Shown in pieces: positions 7,230 through 14,717 of a stretch of DNA of 64,000 nucleotides. The first letter of the stretch is position 1; the number at the start of each line of letters is the position of its first letter. The position numbers and the translations under genes are program-made. Source of the DNA: a virus; IMG/VR virus record IMGVR_UViG_3300046660_000716, positions 1-64,000 of that record, one strand, 5' to 3'. The notes beneath the pieces were generated by a model, which saw only the letters and a list, made by a program, of their open reading frames with translations, had not been told where the DNA came from and searched no databases.

Positions 7230-9155
7230 ATGGAAGAGACCCAAGCACCGGCAGCACCGCCTCGACGCGCCAGCAGCCCGGTAGTAGCTCCGGTCAGGGA
7301 CCGGCCCGCCGGATCGAGCACGCTGCGCTCCCTGCGCGAGCTCTCGCCGGAGGCGGTGGCGGAGCTGAATAAGGCGCCGTCCATCCCGACGTACATGTAC
7401 GTCGACGTCTCCACCTGGTACGTGGCAGACCAGAAGGGCATCCCGATCAAGGCCATTGAGGTCAGCAGTGTCCCGACCGGCTACGCGCGCACCATGTACA
7501 TCTCCTGGCTGAGCGAGCAGCGCTCGTTCTGCTGGCGGGGTATGCGATATGTGTACTCATGCCACCCGGACGAGCACCCTGGTGAGGACGACGTAATCGT
7601 CGACCGCAGCTACCAGTTCCCCCATCTGAGCGACAAAGATCCGAGCGCCATCGACATCCCGATCCTCCACGCCCTGCACTACCTGCTGAGCGGCCATTCG
7701 ACCCAGGTCACGGTGGACGCCTACGCGCTGGGCGTGGACCCGCTCGCCGCGATCCGCGACTGGTCGGCCGACAAGGTCGCTGCGTTCGGCCAGTGGGCCG
7801 TGTACATCCGCGGCTCCGTGACCGCCACGACCTTCACCGTGCTGGAGATGGCGTCGCTCTACGAGTCCGAGACCGAGGGCATCCTGCGCGGACGCCTCGA
7901 CTGGGTGCGCTTCCCGGACGGCGACGGCTGCGGCAACGTCCTCGCGGTCAGCGAGCTCAGCTACGTCGGCGAGGACTTCGAGGACGAGCTTGGCGTGCCG
8001 CACTGGCGGGTCGGCGACGAGTGGACGGCCAACGTCATGGACCGCGACGGCATACTGCACGCCCACGTGGACGTCAAGAACTTCGGCGTTGTGCCACGAT
8101 CCCGCGCCCACAAGCTCATGGAGCTCGCGGCCAAGATGAGCGGTGCGGTCGTCTCCAAGCTGAATCTGGCCTCGGGCGGCAACACGTTCGCGGACATCGA
8201 GGGCTTCTCGATGGAATCGCTCGACCAGATGATCGCGTTCATCGGCAGCGACTCGGTGGACAGCCTCGTCACCTGGGAGCAGCTGAAGCGAGGCCACACG
8301 CACATCAACCAGGTGCCGATCAGCACAACGATCGGCTACGAGGTGAGCCACTGGGTGGACGCAGCGCTGAGCAAGCTCGTGTGGGCCGGCGCCGCAGAGA
8401 TCACGTCCGCCCTGCGCACAGGCCGCGAGATCAGCATGGACACAATCGACATAAGCGACTTCGCGAAGATCGAGTTCCCGCAGAACGACCTGATCGAGTC
8501 CATCAAGATGCTCAAGGGCGGCACCGTGCGCGTGATCCTGAAGGACGTGGTCTACCCGACCCAGGTCCTGCGCCGCGGCATCACCTACATCGAGGACGAC
8601 GCGGGTTCGGTGCTGAGCGACATGTCCATCAGGGCGTTCGACCTGGACTTCCGCGGCAACCTGACCAAGTTCCCGAACGCCACGGCGTACGCCGACGAGG
8701 CGTGCAAGCACATCGCGCGTCACACCAACATCTCCAGCGGCGGTCGCGTGTGCCTGGGCAACATCAACCAGGGTATGACCGAGGCCGAGATCGCCGCGCG
8801 CGGCGGCTTCGGCATGCCGTCCGTGGGGGACTTCCTGCAGATGCTCCGCCAGTGCAACCTGGACAGCGCGTACCACGGGGGCCGCGAGTTCGTCCTGGCC
8901 GACCCGGAATCGGTCGAGCAGGGCCACTACTCGAACGCGCCGAAGTGGCGCATCCCCGGCCTGCGCCGCATCGAGGTCGACGACTTCGCGGAGCTGCGCA
9001 AGCAGTTCGCAGCCCAGGCCGCCGCTGAGGCGGAGGAAGACGGCGAGGAGGCCGACCCGATCGCCGAGGGCGCCGCCGATGCCGAACCGGCGACGGAGGC
9101 CGAGCCGGAAACTACCGAAGAACCAACAGAGGAGGCCGCAGATGCCGATAACTAG
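7230..9155 (+). CDS. Large hypothetical protein of E1/JAMM operon (641 aa)
   Basis: Begins MEETQAPAAPPRRASS; the first 40 residues look disordered and Pro/Arg-rich. The central 530 residues are a mixed alpha/beta globular region with several Cys (for example near SFCWRGMRYVYSCHP). The last 55 residues are a strongly acidic Glu/Ala/Asp tail. An E2-like conjugating domain was looked for because of the neighbours, but no clear E2 fold signature was seen. The gene overlaps the ThiF-like gene by 14 bases, implying coupled translation. Function unknown. Confidence 0.7.
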   Translation: MEETQAPAAPPRRASSPVVAPVRDRPAGSSTLRSLRELSPEAVAELNKAPSIPTYMYVDVSTWYVADQKGIPIKAIEVSSVPTGYARTMYISWLSEQRSFCWRGMRYVYSCHPDEHPGEDDVIVDRSYQFPHLSDKDPSAIDIPILHALHYLLSGHSTQVTVDAYALGVDPLAAIRDWSADKVAAFGQWAVYIRGSVTATTFTVLEMASLYESETEGILRGRLDWVRFPDGDGCGNVLAVSELSYVGEDFEDELGVPHWRVGDEWTANVMDRDGILHAHVDVKNFGVVPRSRAHKLMELAAKMSGAVVSKLNLASGGNTFADIEGFSMESLDQMIAFIGSDSVDSLVTWEQLKRGHTHINQVPISTTIGYEVSHWVDAALSKLVWAGAAEITSALRTGREISMDTIDISDFAKIEFPQNDLIESIKMLKGGTVRVILKDVVYPTQVLRRGITYIEDDAGSVLSDMSIRAFDLDFRGNLTKFPNATAYADEACKHIARHTNISSGGRVCLGNINQGMTEAEIAARGGFGMPSVGDFLQMLRQCNLDSAYHGGREFVLADPESVEQGHYSNAPKWRIPGLRRIEVDDFAELRKQFAAQAAAEAEEDGEEADPIAEGAADAEPATEAEPETTEEPTEEAADADN

Positions 9156-9813
9156 AGCAGAGGTGGGTCGCCTCGAAATGCGACCCATCATGGCCAACAC
9201 CATGCGACGCCGCCTCAACCTGCTGGGAGTGGGCGGCGTCGGCAGCAACTTCATGCGGCTGATGTGCCACCACGAGGACGAGGTCATGGTCCGCATCTTC
9301 GACATGGACACGGTCGAGCTGCACAACCTGAACCGCGCGAGCATGTTCACGATCGACGACGCGTTCAGCAACGCGAGCAAGGTGAGCGCGATCGCTGCGT
9401 CGTGCAAGCGGCTCGCCAGCGAGCTGTCCGTTACCCCGAGCAACGCCGAGATCGACAGGGACACGGTGCTGCCCAAGGGCTTGGTGATCGACGCGCGGGA
9501 CACGCTGAACCCGACCAAGATCCCGGCGGCGACCTGGCTGAAGCTGGCCTACGACGGCGGCAGCGAGATGAGCTTCACCTGGCTGCCGCACATCGTCTCG
9601 AAACACGTCGTCGACCTGAGCAACGGTCGCAGCAACGCGTACGCCGTCGTGCCGAGCTTCTACGTGCCGGCGGCGCTGCTGTCCATCCTGGCCATGCGGT
9701 TCATGCAGTTCGAGAACTTCCTGGAGATCACCGAGATGCGCGCCGGCACCTTCCACATGAACCTTGACGAGATGGTCGACTCCGTCTCATACGAATGGGA
9801 GCCACCGCAATGA
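9142..9813 (+). CDS. ThiF/E1-like adenylating enzyme
   Basis: The 223-residue product is a compact member of the ThiF/MoeB/E1 superfamily. The nucleotide-binding glycine motif GVGGVGS is at 29-35. DMDTVELHNLNR (54-65) carries the conserved Asp and the Asn/Arg pair, and K80 and VIDARD (115-120) follow as expected. Such enzymes adenylate the C-terminus of a ubiquitin-like or sulfur-carrier protein. The only cysteines (42, 88) lie in the N-terminal half and no CxxC zinc site is present, so a standard E1 thioester cysteine seems missing and the enzyme may only adenylate. The start at 9142 is supported by GAGG and removes a basic stretch encoded inside the previous gene. It overlaps both neighbours. 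Confidence 0.85.
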   Translation: MPITRAEVGRLEMRPIMANTMRRRLNLLGVGGVGSNFMRLMCHHEDEVMVRIFDMDTVELHNLNRASMFTIDDAFSNASKVSAIAASCKRLASELSVTPSNAEIDRDTVLPKGLVIDARDTLNPTKIPAATWLKLAYDGGSEMSFTWLPHIVSKHVVDLSNGRSNAYAVVPSFYVPAALLSILAMRFMQFENFLEITEMRAGTFHMNLDEMVDSVSYEWEPPQ

Positions 9814-10712
9814 GCGACACGCGCATCGAAATCGACCCAAGCACGGCGCGAGTCAGGTCCGTGACGTACCAGGACGTGACTGGCGAGATGATCACCGTCA
9901 CCGAAGGAGCGGTGGCGCCGGCCTTCGAGAACATCGCGTCGGCGCATCGCCACCACGCGCATTCCGATGTCGCCGACATGGCGACCCAGACCATGGCTGA
10001 GATCGAAGCGGCCATCGGCGAGCCGCCGATCATCTCGATCCAAGCTCCGGTGACCGAGGACGTGATGGTGCCGGAGGAGGACACGGCCGAAGTGCAGACC
10101 GTTCTACGCTTCCTCGAGGACGACTCGATCGACATGAAGCGCACCGTGGGCAAGATCCGCTCCCTGCCGCCGGAGCGCGTCCGCGACGCGCTCTCCGTGG
10201 CCTACGCCGACATCATCGGCGGCCGAGCCGGTCCTGCCCCGAGCATCGCCCGCGCTCTGCACATGGTGGTCTCGCCGTTCCTGACCGCGCTGCCGGGCCT
10301 GGTCCGCGACCACGGACCGCAGAACGAGCAGCTGCGCCGCCTCACCGCCGAGATCCTGGTGATCCTCAAGGGCGTGTACGTGGCCGAGTCCAAGTCGCGC
10401 AATAACACGCTGATCATCCGCCCCCTGCGCGGATCCGTCACGGGCCGCGACCTGACGCCGATGCAGCTGCTGCAGATGCAGCTCAAGATGTCGGCGACCC
10501 TGGAGCGCGAGCTGGCGGAGCTCGCCAGCAACGGCGGCTTCTGGAGCGTATTCATGAACGCCCACCAGTACCGCCAGATGGCGCTGCACTCCCCGGTCAA
10601 CCTGATCAACACCATCGCGGAGATGGGAACTTACCTCAAGGCTGTCTCGTTCAAGACCAAATTGGACAATCAACAGCTTAAGATTCTTCAGGCGTTCTTC
10701 CGTACTGCCTGA
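9810..10712 (+). CDS. Hypothetical protein of E1/JAMM operon (300 aa)
   Basis: The start ATG overlaps the ThiF-like stop codon (ATGA), so the two proteins are probably made together. The product begins MSDTRIEIDPSTARVR. An N-terminal beta-like region with a His-rich patch (SAHRHHAHSD, about 45-54) is followed by a long helical domain (about 100-300) with QLLQMQLKMSATLERELAEL. No family recognised. It could be a partner or substrate of the adenylating enzyme; this is inferred from position only. Confidence 0.7.
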   Translation: MSDTRIEIDPSTARVRSVTYQDVTGEMITVTEGAVAPAFENIASAHRHHAHSDVADMATQTMAEIEAAIGEPPIISIQAPVTEDVMVPEEDTAEVQTVLRFLEDDSIDMKRTVGKIRSLPPERVRDALSVAYADIIGGRAGPAPSIARALHMVVSPFLTALPGLVRDHGPQNEQLRRLTAEILVILKGVYVAESKSRNNTLIIRPLRGSVTGRDLTPMQLLQMQLKMSATLERELAELASNGGFWSVFMNAHQYRQMALHSPVNLINTIAEMGTYLKAVSFKTKLDNQQLKILQAFFRTA

Positions 10713-10746
10713 AGCACCAGCAACAATCCCACTCACTACGATTGAC

Positions 10747-10764
10747 GGGGCCGTGCACGGCCCC
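10747..10764 (+). terminator. Palindromic hairpin GGGGCCGTGCACGGCCCC
   Basis: A perfect 18-base palindrome in the 69-base gap between two operon genes. There is no T-run; it may be an internal processing or attenuation site. Confidence 0.45.
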
Positions 10765-10781
10765 GCTTGAAAGGAATCACA

Positions 10782-11522
10782 ATGGCAACAGCTACTCCAC
10801 GCGGCGCATCCTCCATCCCTGACCTGGAATTCCTGAAGGCGTACAACGACCCGAAGGCATCCAACGCCCAGATCCTGGAGGCCCTGCAAACCGACTGGAC
10901 TGCCGTGGGCGTCAAGCTGCGCTCCGCACGTCTGCAGCTGCACACCCTGGTGACCCGCACCGGCGGCGCCAAGGGTACCGCCGAAGCGAAGGACAAGGAC
11001 GACCTGGCGCTGGAAGCCCAGATCTTCAAGAAGCACGAGATCGTGCAGCCGCAGCCGAACGGCCCCTACATCTCGCTGCAAGAGCGCATCGACGCGGGCA
11101 AGATCAAGGTCAACTCCAAGCTGGAAGTGACCGAGCTGGAATCCAAGGGCGAGACCGCCAAGCCGGCCGCGAAGGCCGACGCCCCGGCCAAGGGCAAAGC
11201 TGACGCCAAGGCAGACAAGGCGAAGCCCGCCGACAAGGCCAAGGACTCGGGCAAGGCCGCCGCGGAAGAGCCAGCCAAGCCGACCAAGACCAAGGTAGCC
11301 GCCGATCCGCGCGCCTTCGTGTTCCAGGCCAACATCTTCAGCACGAACTACGAGTTCGCCGGCGCGTCGAAGAACGACGCCACCAACGCCCTCTTCACCA
11401 AGCTGCAAGAGCTGAACGTTAGCAAGGTCCAGATCTCCGACAACAACGGCCGCAGCTGCGGCTTCGCCGACATCGTGCACGGCGGCAAGTACAAGTTCAG
11501 CAAGCAGCTGACCGCGGCGTAA
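10782..11522 (+). CDS. Two-domain protein with Ala/Lys-rich linker (246 aa)
   Basis: Begins MATATPRGASSIPDLEF after AAGGAA; an upstream in-frame TTG is less likely. Residues about 1-115 form one domain. A histone H1-like linker rich in Lys, Ala, Asp and Pro follows (about 120-170). A C-terminal domain of about 70 residues has a beta-hairpin, helix, beta pattern (FVFQANIFSTNYEF, then NALFTKLQEL, then GGKYKF). That order is compatible with a small beta-grasp fold, which would suit a ubiquitin-like substrate for the neighbouring ThiF and JAMM proteins, but it ends QLTAA rather than Gly-Gly. This reading is speculative. Confidence 0.65.
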   Translation: MATATPRGASSIPDLEFLKAYNDPKASNAQILEALQTDWTAVGVKLRSARLQLHTLVTRTGGAKGTAEAKDKDDLALEAQIFKKHEIVQPQPNGPYISLQERIDAGKIKVNSKLEVTELESKGETAKPAAKADAPAKGKADAKADKAKPADKAKDSGKAAAEEPAKPTKTKVAADPRAFVFQANIFSTNYEFAGASKNDATNALFTKLQELNVSKVQISDNNGRSCGFADIVHGGKYKFSKQLTAA

Positions 11523-11539
11523 AGGCGCGCCGGAAGGTA

Positions 11540-11563
11540 GCGATGGACCCGAGGGTCCATCGC
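11540..11563 (+). terminator. Hairpin GCGATGGACC/GGTCCATCGC
   Basis: Perfect 10-base-pair stem with a CGAG loop between the linker protein gene and the JAMM gene. There is no T-run. Possibly a partial terminator within the operon. Confidence 0.5.
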
Positions 11564-11592
11564 GTCTAGACGAACACAAAGAAGGGTAAAGA

Positions 11593-12483
11593 ATGCGCAA
11601 CGATCACCTCATCAGCACGGGCCTGCAGCTTCACAGCAAGGCGTTCGTCGTGATGCCGCAGGACATCTGCCGCACCATGGCCGCGGCTCTGTCCGCCATC
11701 CCCGACCCGAGCCTCGAGTACGGCATGTACCTGAAGGGCGACTGGGATCCGAAGACCTGCACCGTCATCGTTCGCCCCGGCGAATTCTATGTACCGGAGC
11801 AGGTCGTGAGCGGCGCCTCCATCCAGTTCACCGAGGAGCCGCCCGGCCCGGAGTGGAACGTGGTCATCCACCGTCACCCGCCGGGCGTGAACCGCTTCTC
11901 CAGCACCGACGAGAACTCGATCAACGAGGAGTTCCTCGCCTCGGTCCTGTTCATGCCGCCGTGGGGCTTCCCCGACGCCGTGGTCAACATCCCGCTGGCG
12001 CCAGGCTCCAAGTTCCAGACCCGCGCCGTTGTCAATCCCGAGGGCACGCTGCTGGACATGCCAGAGGAGCTGACCGCCAAGATCAAGGCCAACGTCAAGC
12101 GCTACACGGCTCCGAAGGTCGAGAAGATGGGCGCCGGCCACGTCACCACCCTGGGACCGGACGAGCGCGCGTCCCTCCAGCGCGAGCTCGGCGAGAGCGG
12201 CCTGGATTTCGACAATGGTGGCTACGGACGTCCGCTGCCCGGCGTGGGCACCGGTAAGATCGGTCAGGCCCGCCAGGTGGCCGGCGGCGGCACCATCCGC
12301 GCGCTGGGCTACGAGCCTGACAAGGTCCGCCCGCGCATCCAGCCGATCCGCGGCGGCAAGGCCAAGCCGGGTCCGCTCAACGGCGACGCCGCCGGACTGG
12401 TGGCCGCAGGCTTCCACGCCTCCGACATCGAGGACATCGCCGACGCGCAGCGCGAGAGCCAGATGATCCGCGTGCAGGGCTAA
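11593..12483 (+). CDS. JAMM/JAB-domain metalloprotease
   Basis: The N-terminal 150 residues contain a complete JAMM (MPN+) zinc site: Glu42 in LEYGMYLKGDW, then H93-R-H95-P with six residues to S103 and D106 (HRHPPGVNRFSSTD). This exactly fits the consensus E..HxHPx6SxxD. Such enzymes remove or process ubiquitin-like proteins by cleaving isopeptide or peptide bonds. Residues about 170-296 form a Gly/Arg-rich, low-complexity tail with a short C-terminal helix of possible UBA-like character (DAAGLVAAGFHASDIEDI). The protein sits two genes after the ThiF-like enzyme in the same operon, the pairing seen in bacterial ubiquitin-like systems. All catalytic residues are intact. Confidence 0.87.
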   Translation: MRNDHLISTGLQLHSKAFVVMPQDICRTMAAALSAIPDPSLEYGMYLKGDWDPKTCTVIVRPGEFYVPEQVVSGASIQFTEEPPGPEWNVVIHRHPPGVNRFSSTDENSINEEFLASVLFMPPWGFPDAVVNIPLAPGSKFQTRAVVNPEGTLLDMPEELTAKIKANVKRYTAPKVEKMGAGHVTTLGPDERASLQRELGESGLDFDNGGYGRPLPGVGTGKIGQARQVAGGGTIRALGYEPDKVRPRIQPIRGGKAKPGPLNGDAAGLVAAGFHASDIEDIADAQRESQMIRVQG

Positions 12484-12504
12484 CCACAACTACAAGGGAA
12501 TACA

Positions 12505-13245
12505 GTGGACAAAATCAAGAAGGTCAAGCTCTTCATGGGCTTGGGGGTGGCCGCGCTGCTGATACTCATCGGCCCGCTGCTTTGGATGCTGCTGCAGGCC
12601 GGGCTCGCTCTGAGCCTGGTCGGCGCGCTCGGCGTCGCCATGGCCGGGGCCATCCGACTGCTGCCGCTGGCCGGGCAGAAGCTGGAGAATAAGATCCTCG
12701 AACTGCGCAAGGCCGAGGCTCGCAAGAACCCGATCGAGCAGAAGCAGAACGAACTCCTGCGCCGCCGCAAGCAGATCGAGATGGCCAAGAAGGCGCTCGT
12801 CGGCGCCGGCTCCCAGATCGAGGGCATGGAGGACATGATCCGCGAGCAGGCCAGGAAGGACCCGGACTGCGACATGTCGCAGGAGCGCCGCGGCCTCGAG
12901 AAGATGAAGGCGTTCTACCAGGGCAACCTGGAGAAGCTGCGCTACCGCGAGGGTAAGATCGCCGAGTTCGCCAAGAACATCGAGCGCGACATCTTCAAGT
13001 GGGAATTCACCCAGAAGGGCAAGGCCACCATCGAGGGACTGAACGTTAACGACCAGGAATCCGTGCTGAACGAGATCCTGACCAGCGAGGCCAACCGCGC
13101 CGTCAACGACGAATTCAACCAGATCTGCGCCGAGATGGACATGGAAGTCAGCACCATGAACGCCCAAGGCGTGATCACTTACGAGGGCGGCCTGACGCTG
13201 GACATGACCGGCTACAAGGTGCCCGAAATGGCGAAGGTGAACTGA
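12505..13245 (+). CDS. Membrane-anchored coiled-coil protein (246 aa)
   Basis: Starts with GTG after an AAGGGA site. Two membrane helices follow each other at about residues 9-31 and 32-53. A long charged coiled-coil (about 56-165, for example NELLRRRKQIEMAKKAL) comes next, then a small C-terminal domain. It was probably placed in the inner membrane with the coiled coil in the cytoplasm. It follows the JAMM gene by 21 bases and so is likely made with it. No family recognised. Confidence 0.75.
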   Translation: MDKIKKVKLFMGLGVAALLILIGPLLWMLLQAGLALSLVGALGVAMAGAIRLLPLAGQKLENKILELRKAEARKNPIEQKQNELLRRRKQIEMAKKALVGAGSQIEGMEDMIREQARKDPDCDMSQERRGLEKMKAFYQGNLEKLRYREGKIAEFAKNIERDIFKWEFTQKGKATIEGLNVNDQESVLNEILTSEANRAVNDEFNQICAEMDMEVSTMNAQGVITYEGGLTLDMTGYKVPEMAKVN

Positions 13246-13246
13246 C

Positions 13247-13396
13247 ATGAACTACTGGAAGATCCTCAAGATCGCCGCGCCCATCCTGGTCGTGATCATC
13301 ACCGCCGTCGTCTGCGCCTTGGGTCAGCCCTCGTCGCCGGCCGACGCCCCGGCACCGGCTACCCAGCCGGCCGCCGGCCCCAACTACAACCTGTGA
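13247..13396 (+). CDS. Small single-span membrane protein (49 aa)
   Basis: The reading frame ATG to TGA gives MNYWKILKIAAPILVVII, followed by the rest of one hydrophobic helix (about residues 8-25) and a Pro/Ala-rich tail ending GPNYNL. The Cys at 23 does not sit in a good lipobox, so this is a membrane protein rather than a lipoprotein. It starts one base after the previous stop and so is part of the operon. Function unknown. Confidence 0.65.
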   Translation: MNYWKILKIAAPILVVIITAVVCALGQPSSPADAPAPATQPAAGPNYNL

Positions 13397-13419
13397 CACC
13401 AACGATGAAGGACAGCACC

Positions 13420-14409
13420 ATGAACGTGATGCAACCGAAGTACATCAAGGGCCTGCTGGCCGCCATGCTGGTCATGATGGTTTCCGCCTTCGCCCACGCC
13501 GCGCCGGAAGAGGGCGGCCCGGCCGCCTCCTGCGGCGAGGACGCGCTGGAGATCGCCACCGGCGCCAAGGGCAAGGGCTACTCCCTGCTGTACGCGAACC
13601 TGGAGAAGGTCTGCGGCCAGGTCGTCCCGATGTGCGAGCACCCGACCAACGGCGGCCTGGACAACGTGAACGCGCTGTCCGTCAAGGAAGCCGACCTGGG
13701 CTTCGCCCAGTTGGACACCGCGAGCAGCATGAAGAGCGACGAGAACATCGCCGCCCTGGTCTCCGTGGCCACGCTGAACACGAACTTCATGCACACCGTC
13801 GTGTCGAGCTCCGGCTTCAACGTGCCCGGTCCGAAGAAGTGGGGCGGCATGAAGGACGGCGACCCGATCCAGGTGCAGCTGCGCTCCTTCTCCGACCTGA
13901 AGGGCCGCACGATCGGCGCCGTCGGCTCGGCCGACCTGCTGATCCGCCAGCTGAACAAGCAGCTGGGCTACAACATGACCATCCGCGGCTTCAAGAGCGA
14001 CGCCGACGCGATCCAGGCCATGAAGAACCCGGCCAACATCGTGGCCTTCGTGACGGTCAGCGGATGGCCGCACGGCGCCCTGAAGAACCTGACGCCGGAC
14101 AGCGGCCTGACCCTGGCGAGCTTCGACGCGGTCGTGGCCGCCCCGTACATCGTCAAGCCGCTGAACTACCGCAGCATGGCCGTGTACAACAGCAACACGC
14201 TGGGCGTGCCCAACCTGCTGCTGGCCCGCCAGTTCACGGGCGAGAAGGCCGCCCAGGTCAGCAAGCTGCGCGCCTGCATGGCCTCCAGCCTGACCAAGCT
14301 CCAGCAGGGCAAGTTCGAGCCGGGCTGGAACGAGATGAAGAGCCTGGACGGCGCCAACGACTGGCCGAAGTTCGTGCCGTCGTCGGCCGCCGCGCCGCGC
14401 AAGAAGTAA
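13420..14409 (+). CDS. Exported TAXI-type (TRAP transporter) solute-binding protein
   Basis: The 329-residue product has a signal peptide (about residues 1-27, hydrophobic core LLAAMLVMMVSAFAHA). The mature part matches TAXI family periplasmic binding proteins: IATGAKGKGYSLLYANLEKV, a TNGGLDNVNAL segment equivalent to the family's TGGSVEN, EADLGFAQLD, and SFSDLKGRTIGAVG. TAXI proteins bind small solutes for tripartite ATP-independent transporters; no transporter membrane gene is nearby. The ATG at 13420 is chosen for AAGGA and because the signal peptide follows. A periplasmic solute-binding protein in a phage operon is unusual. It could be a captured host gene that was reused, perhaps to bind a periplasmic ligand. 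Confidence 0.8.
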   Translation: MNVMQPKYIKGLLAAMLVMMVSAFAHAAPEEGGPAASCGEDALEIATGAKGKGYSLLYANLEKVCGQVVPMCEHPTNGGLDNVNALSVKEADLGFAQLDTASSMKSDENIAALVSVATLNTNFMHTVVSSSGFNVPGPKKWGGMKDGDPIQVQLRSFSDLKGRTIGAVGSADLLIRQLNKQLGYNMTIRGFKSDADAIQAMKNPANIVAFVTVSGWPHGALKNLTPDSGLTLASFDAVVAAPYIVKPLNYRSMAVYNSNTLGVPNLLLARQFTGEKAAQVSKLRACMASSLTKLQQGKFEPGWNEMKSLDGANDWPKFVPSSAAAPRKK

Positions 14410-14717
14410 CCAACCGAGCATCAAACAGCTGCAGAGATGTGGCTGCCAGGAGCGTGACAGCGTACGCCGAATGGGCGCTGGTTCACGACGAAGGCTCCCA
14501 AAGCTAGCCAACGGGAGTCCGCAAGTAGGAGGGCAGGGTAGGTACTCGTGAGGCCGCCCGTCCCTCCGGGACCGCGATCAGGATCTGGCTGGACCGGATC
14601 CGGACCGAAACCCCGCGGAGGGGTATAGTGAGGGGGAAGCGGACCGCGCGGTCCGACCCCCTCGCGGTTTTTTTTTGCCGGAACATGCAGCTATAGAGAC
14701 CCAAAGGCGAACCCATC
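14410..14717 (+). other. Non-coding structured leader ending in a terminator
   Basis: No convincing gene lies in these 308 bases. The second half is full of short hairpins: GTCCC/GGGAC at 14560-14572, the palindrome CCGGATCCGG near 14595-14604, and ACCCC/GGGGT near 14609-14624. A strong intrinsic terminator then follows. This may be the structured end of the operon transcript or an independent small RNA. No tRNA cloverleaf was found. Confidence 0.45.
14630..14676 (+). terminator. Strong intrinsic terminator
   Basis: GAGGGGG (14630-14636) pairs with CCCCCTC (14657-14663). The inner stem CGGACC (14640-14645) pairs with GGTCCG (14650-14655). A run of nine T (14668-14676) follows. It ends the E1/JAMM operon before the structural gene at 14718. 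Confidence 0.85.

Noticed and set aside
7230-9155. E2-like conjugating domain in the 641-residue protein
   Set aside because: Cysteines are present, but no recognisable E2 strand pattern or catalytic Cys context could be shown; kept as unknown.
7557-9518. Large minus-strand open frame over the E1/JAMM operon
   Set aside because: No start signal, biased composition, and the plus-strand genes carry recognisable domains.
14440-14520. Possible tRNA near GGTTCACGAC
   Set aside because: No matching acceptor, D and anticodon stems could be formed around it.
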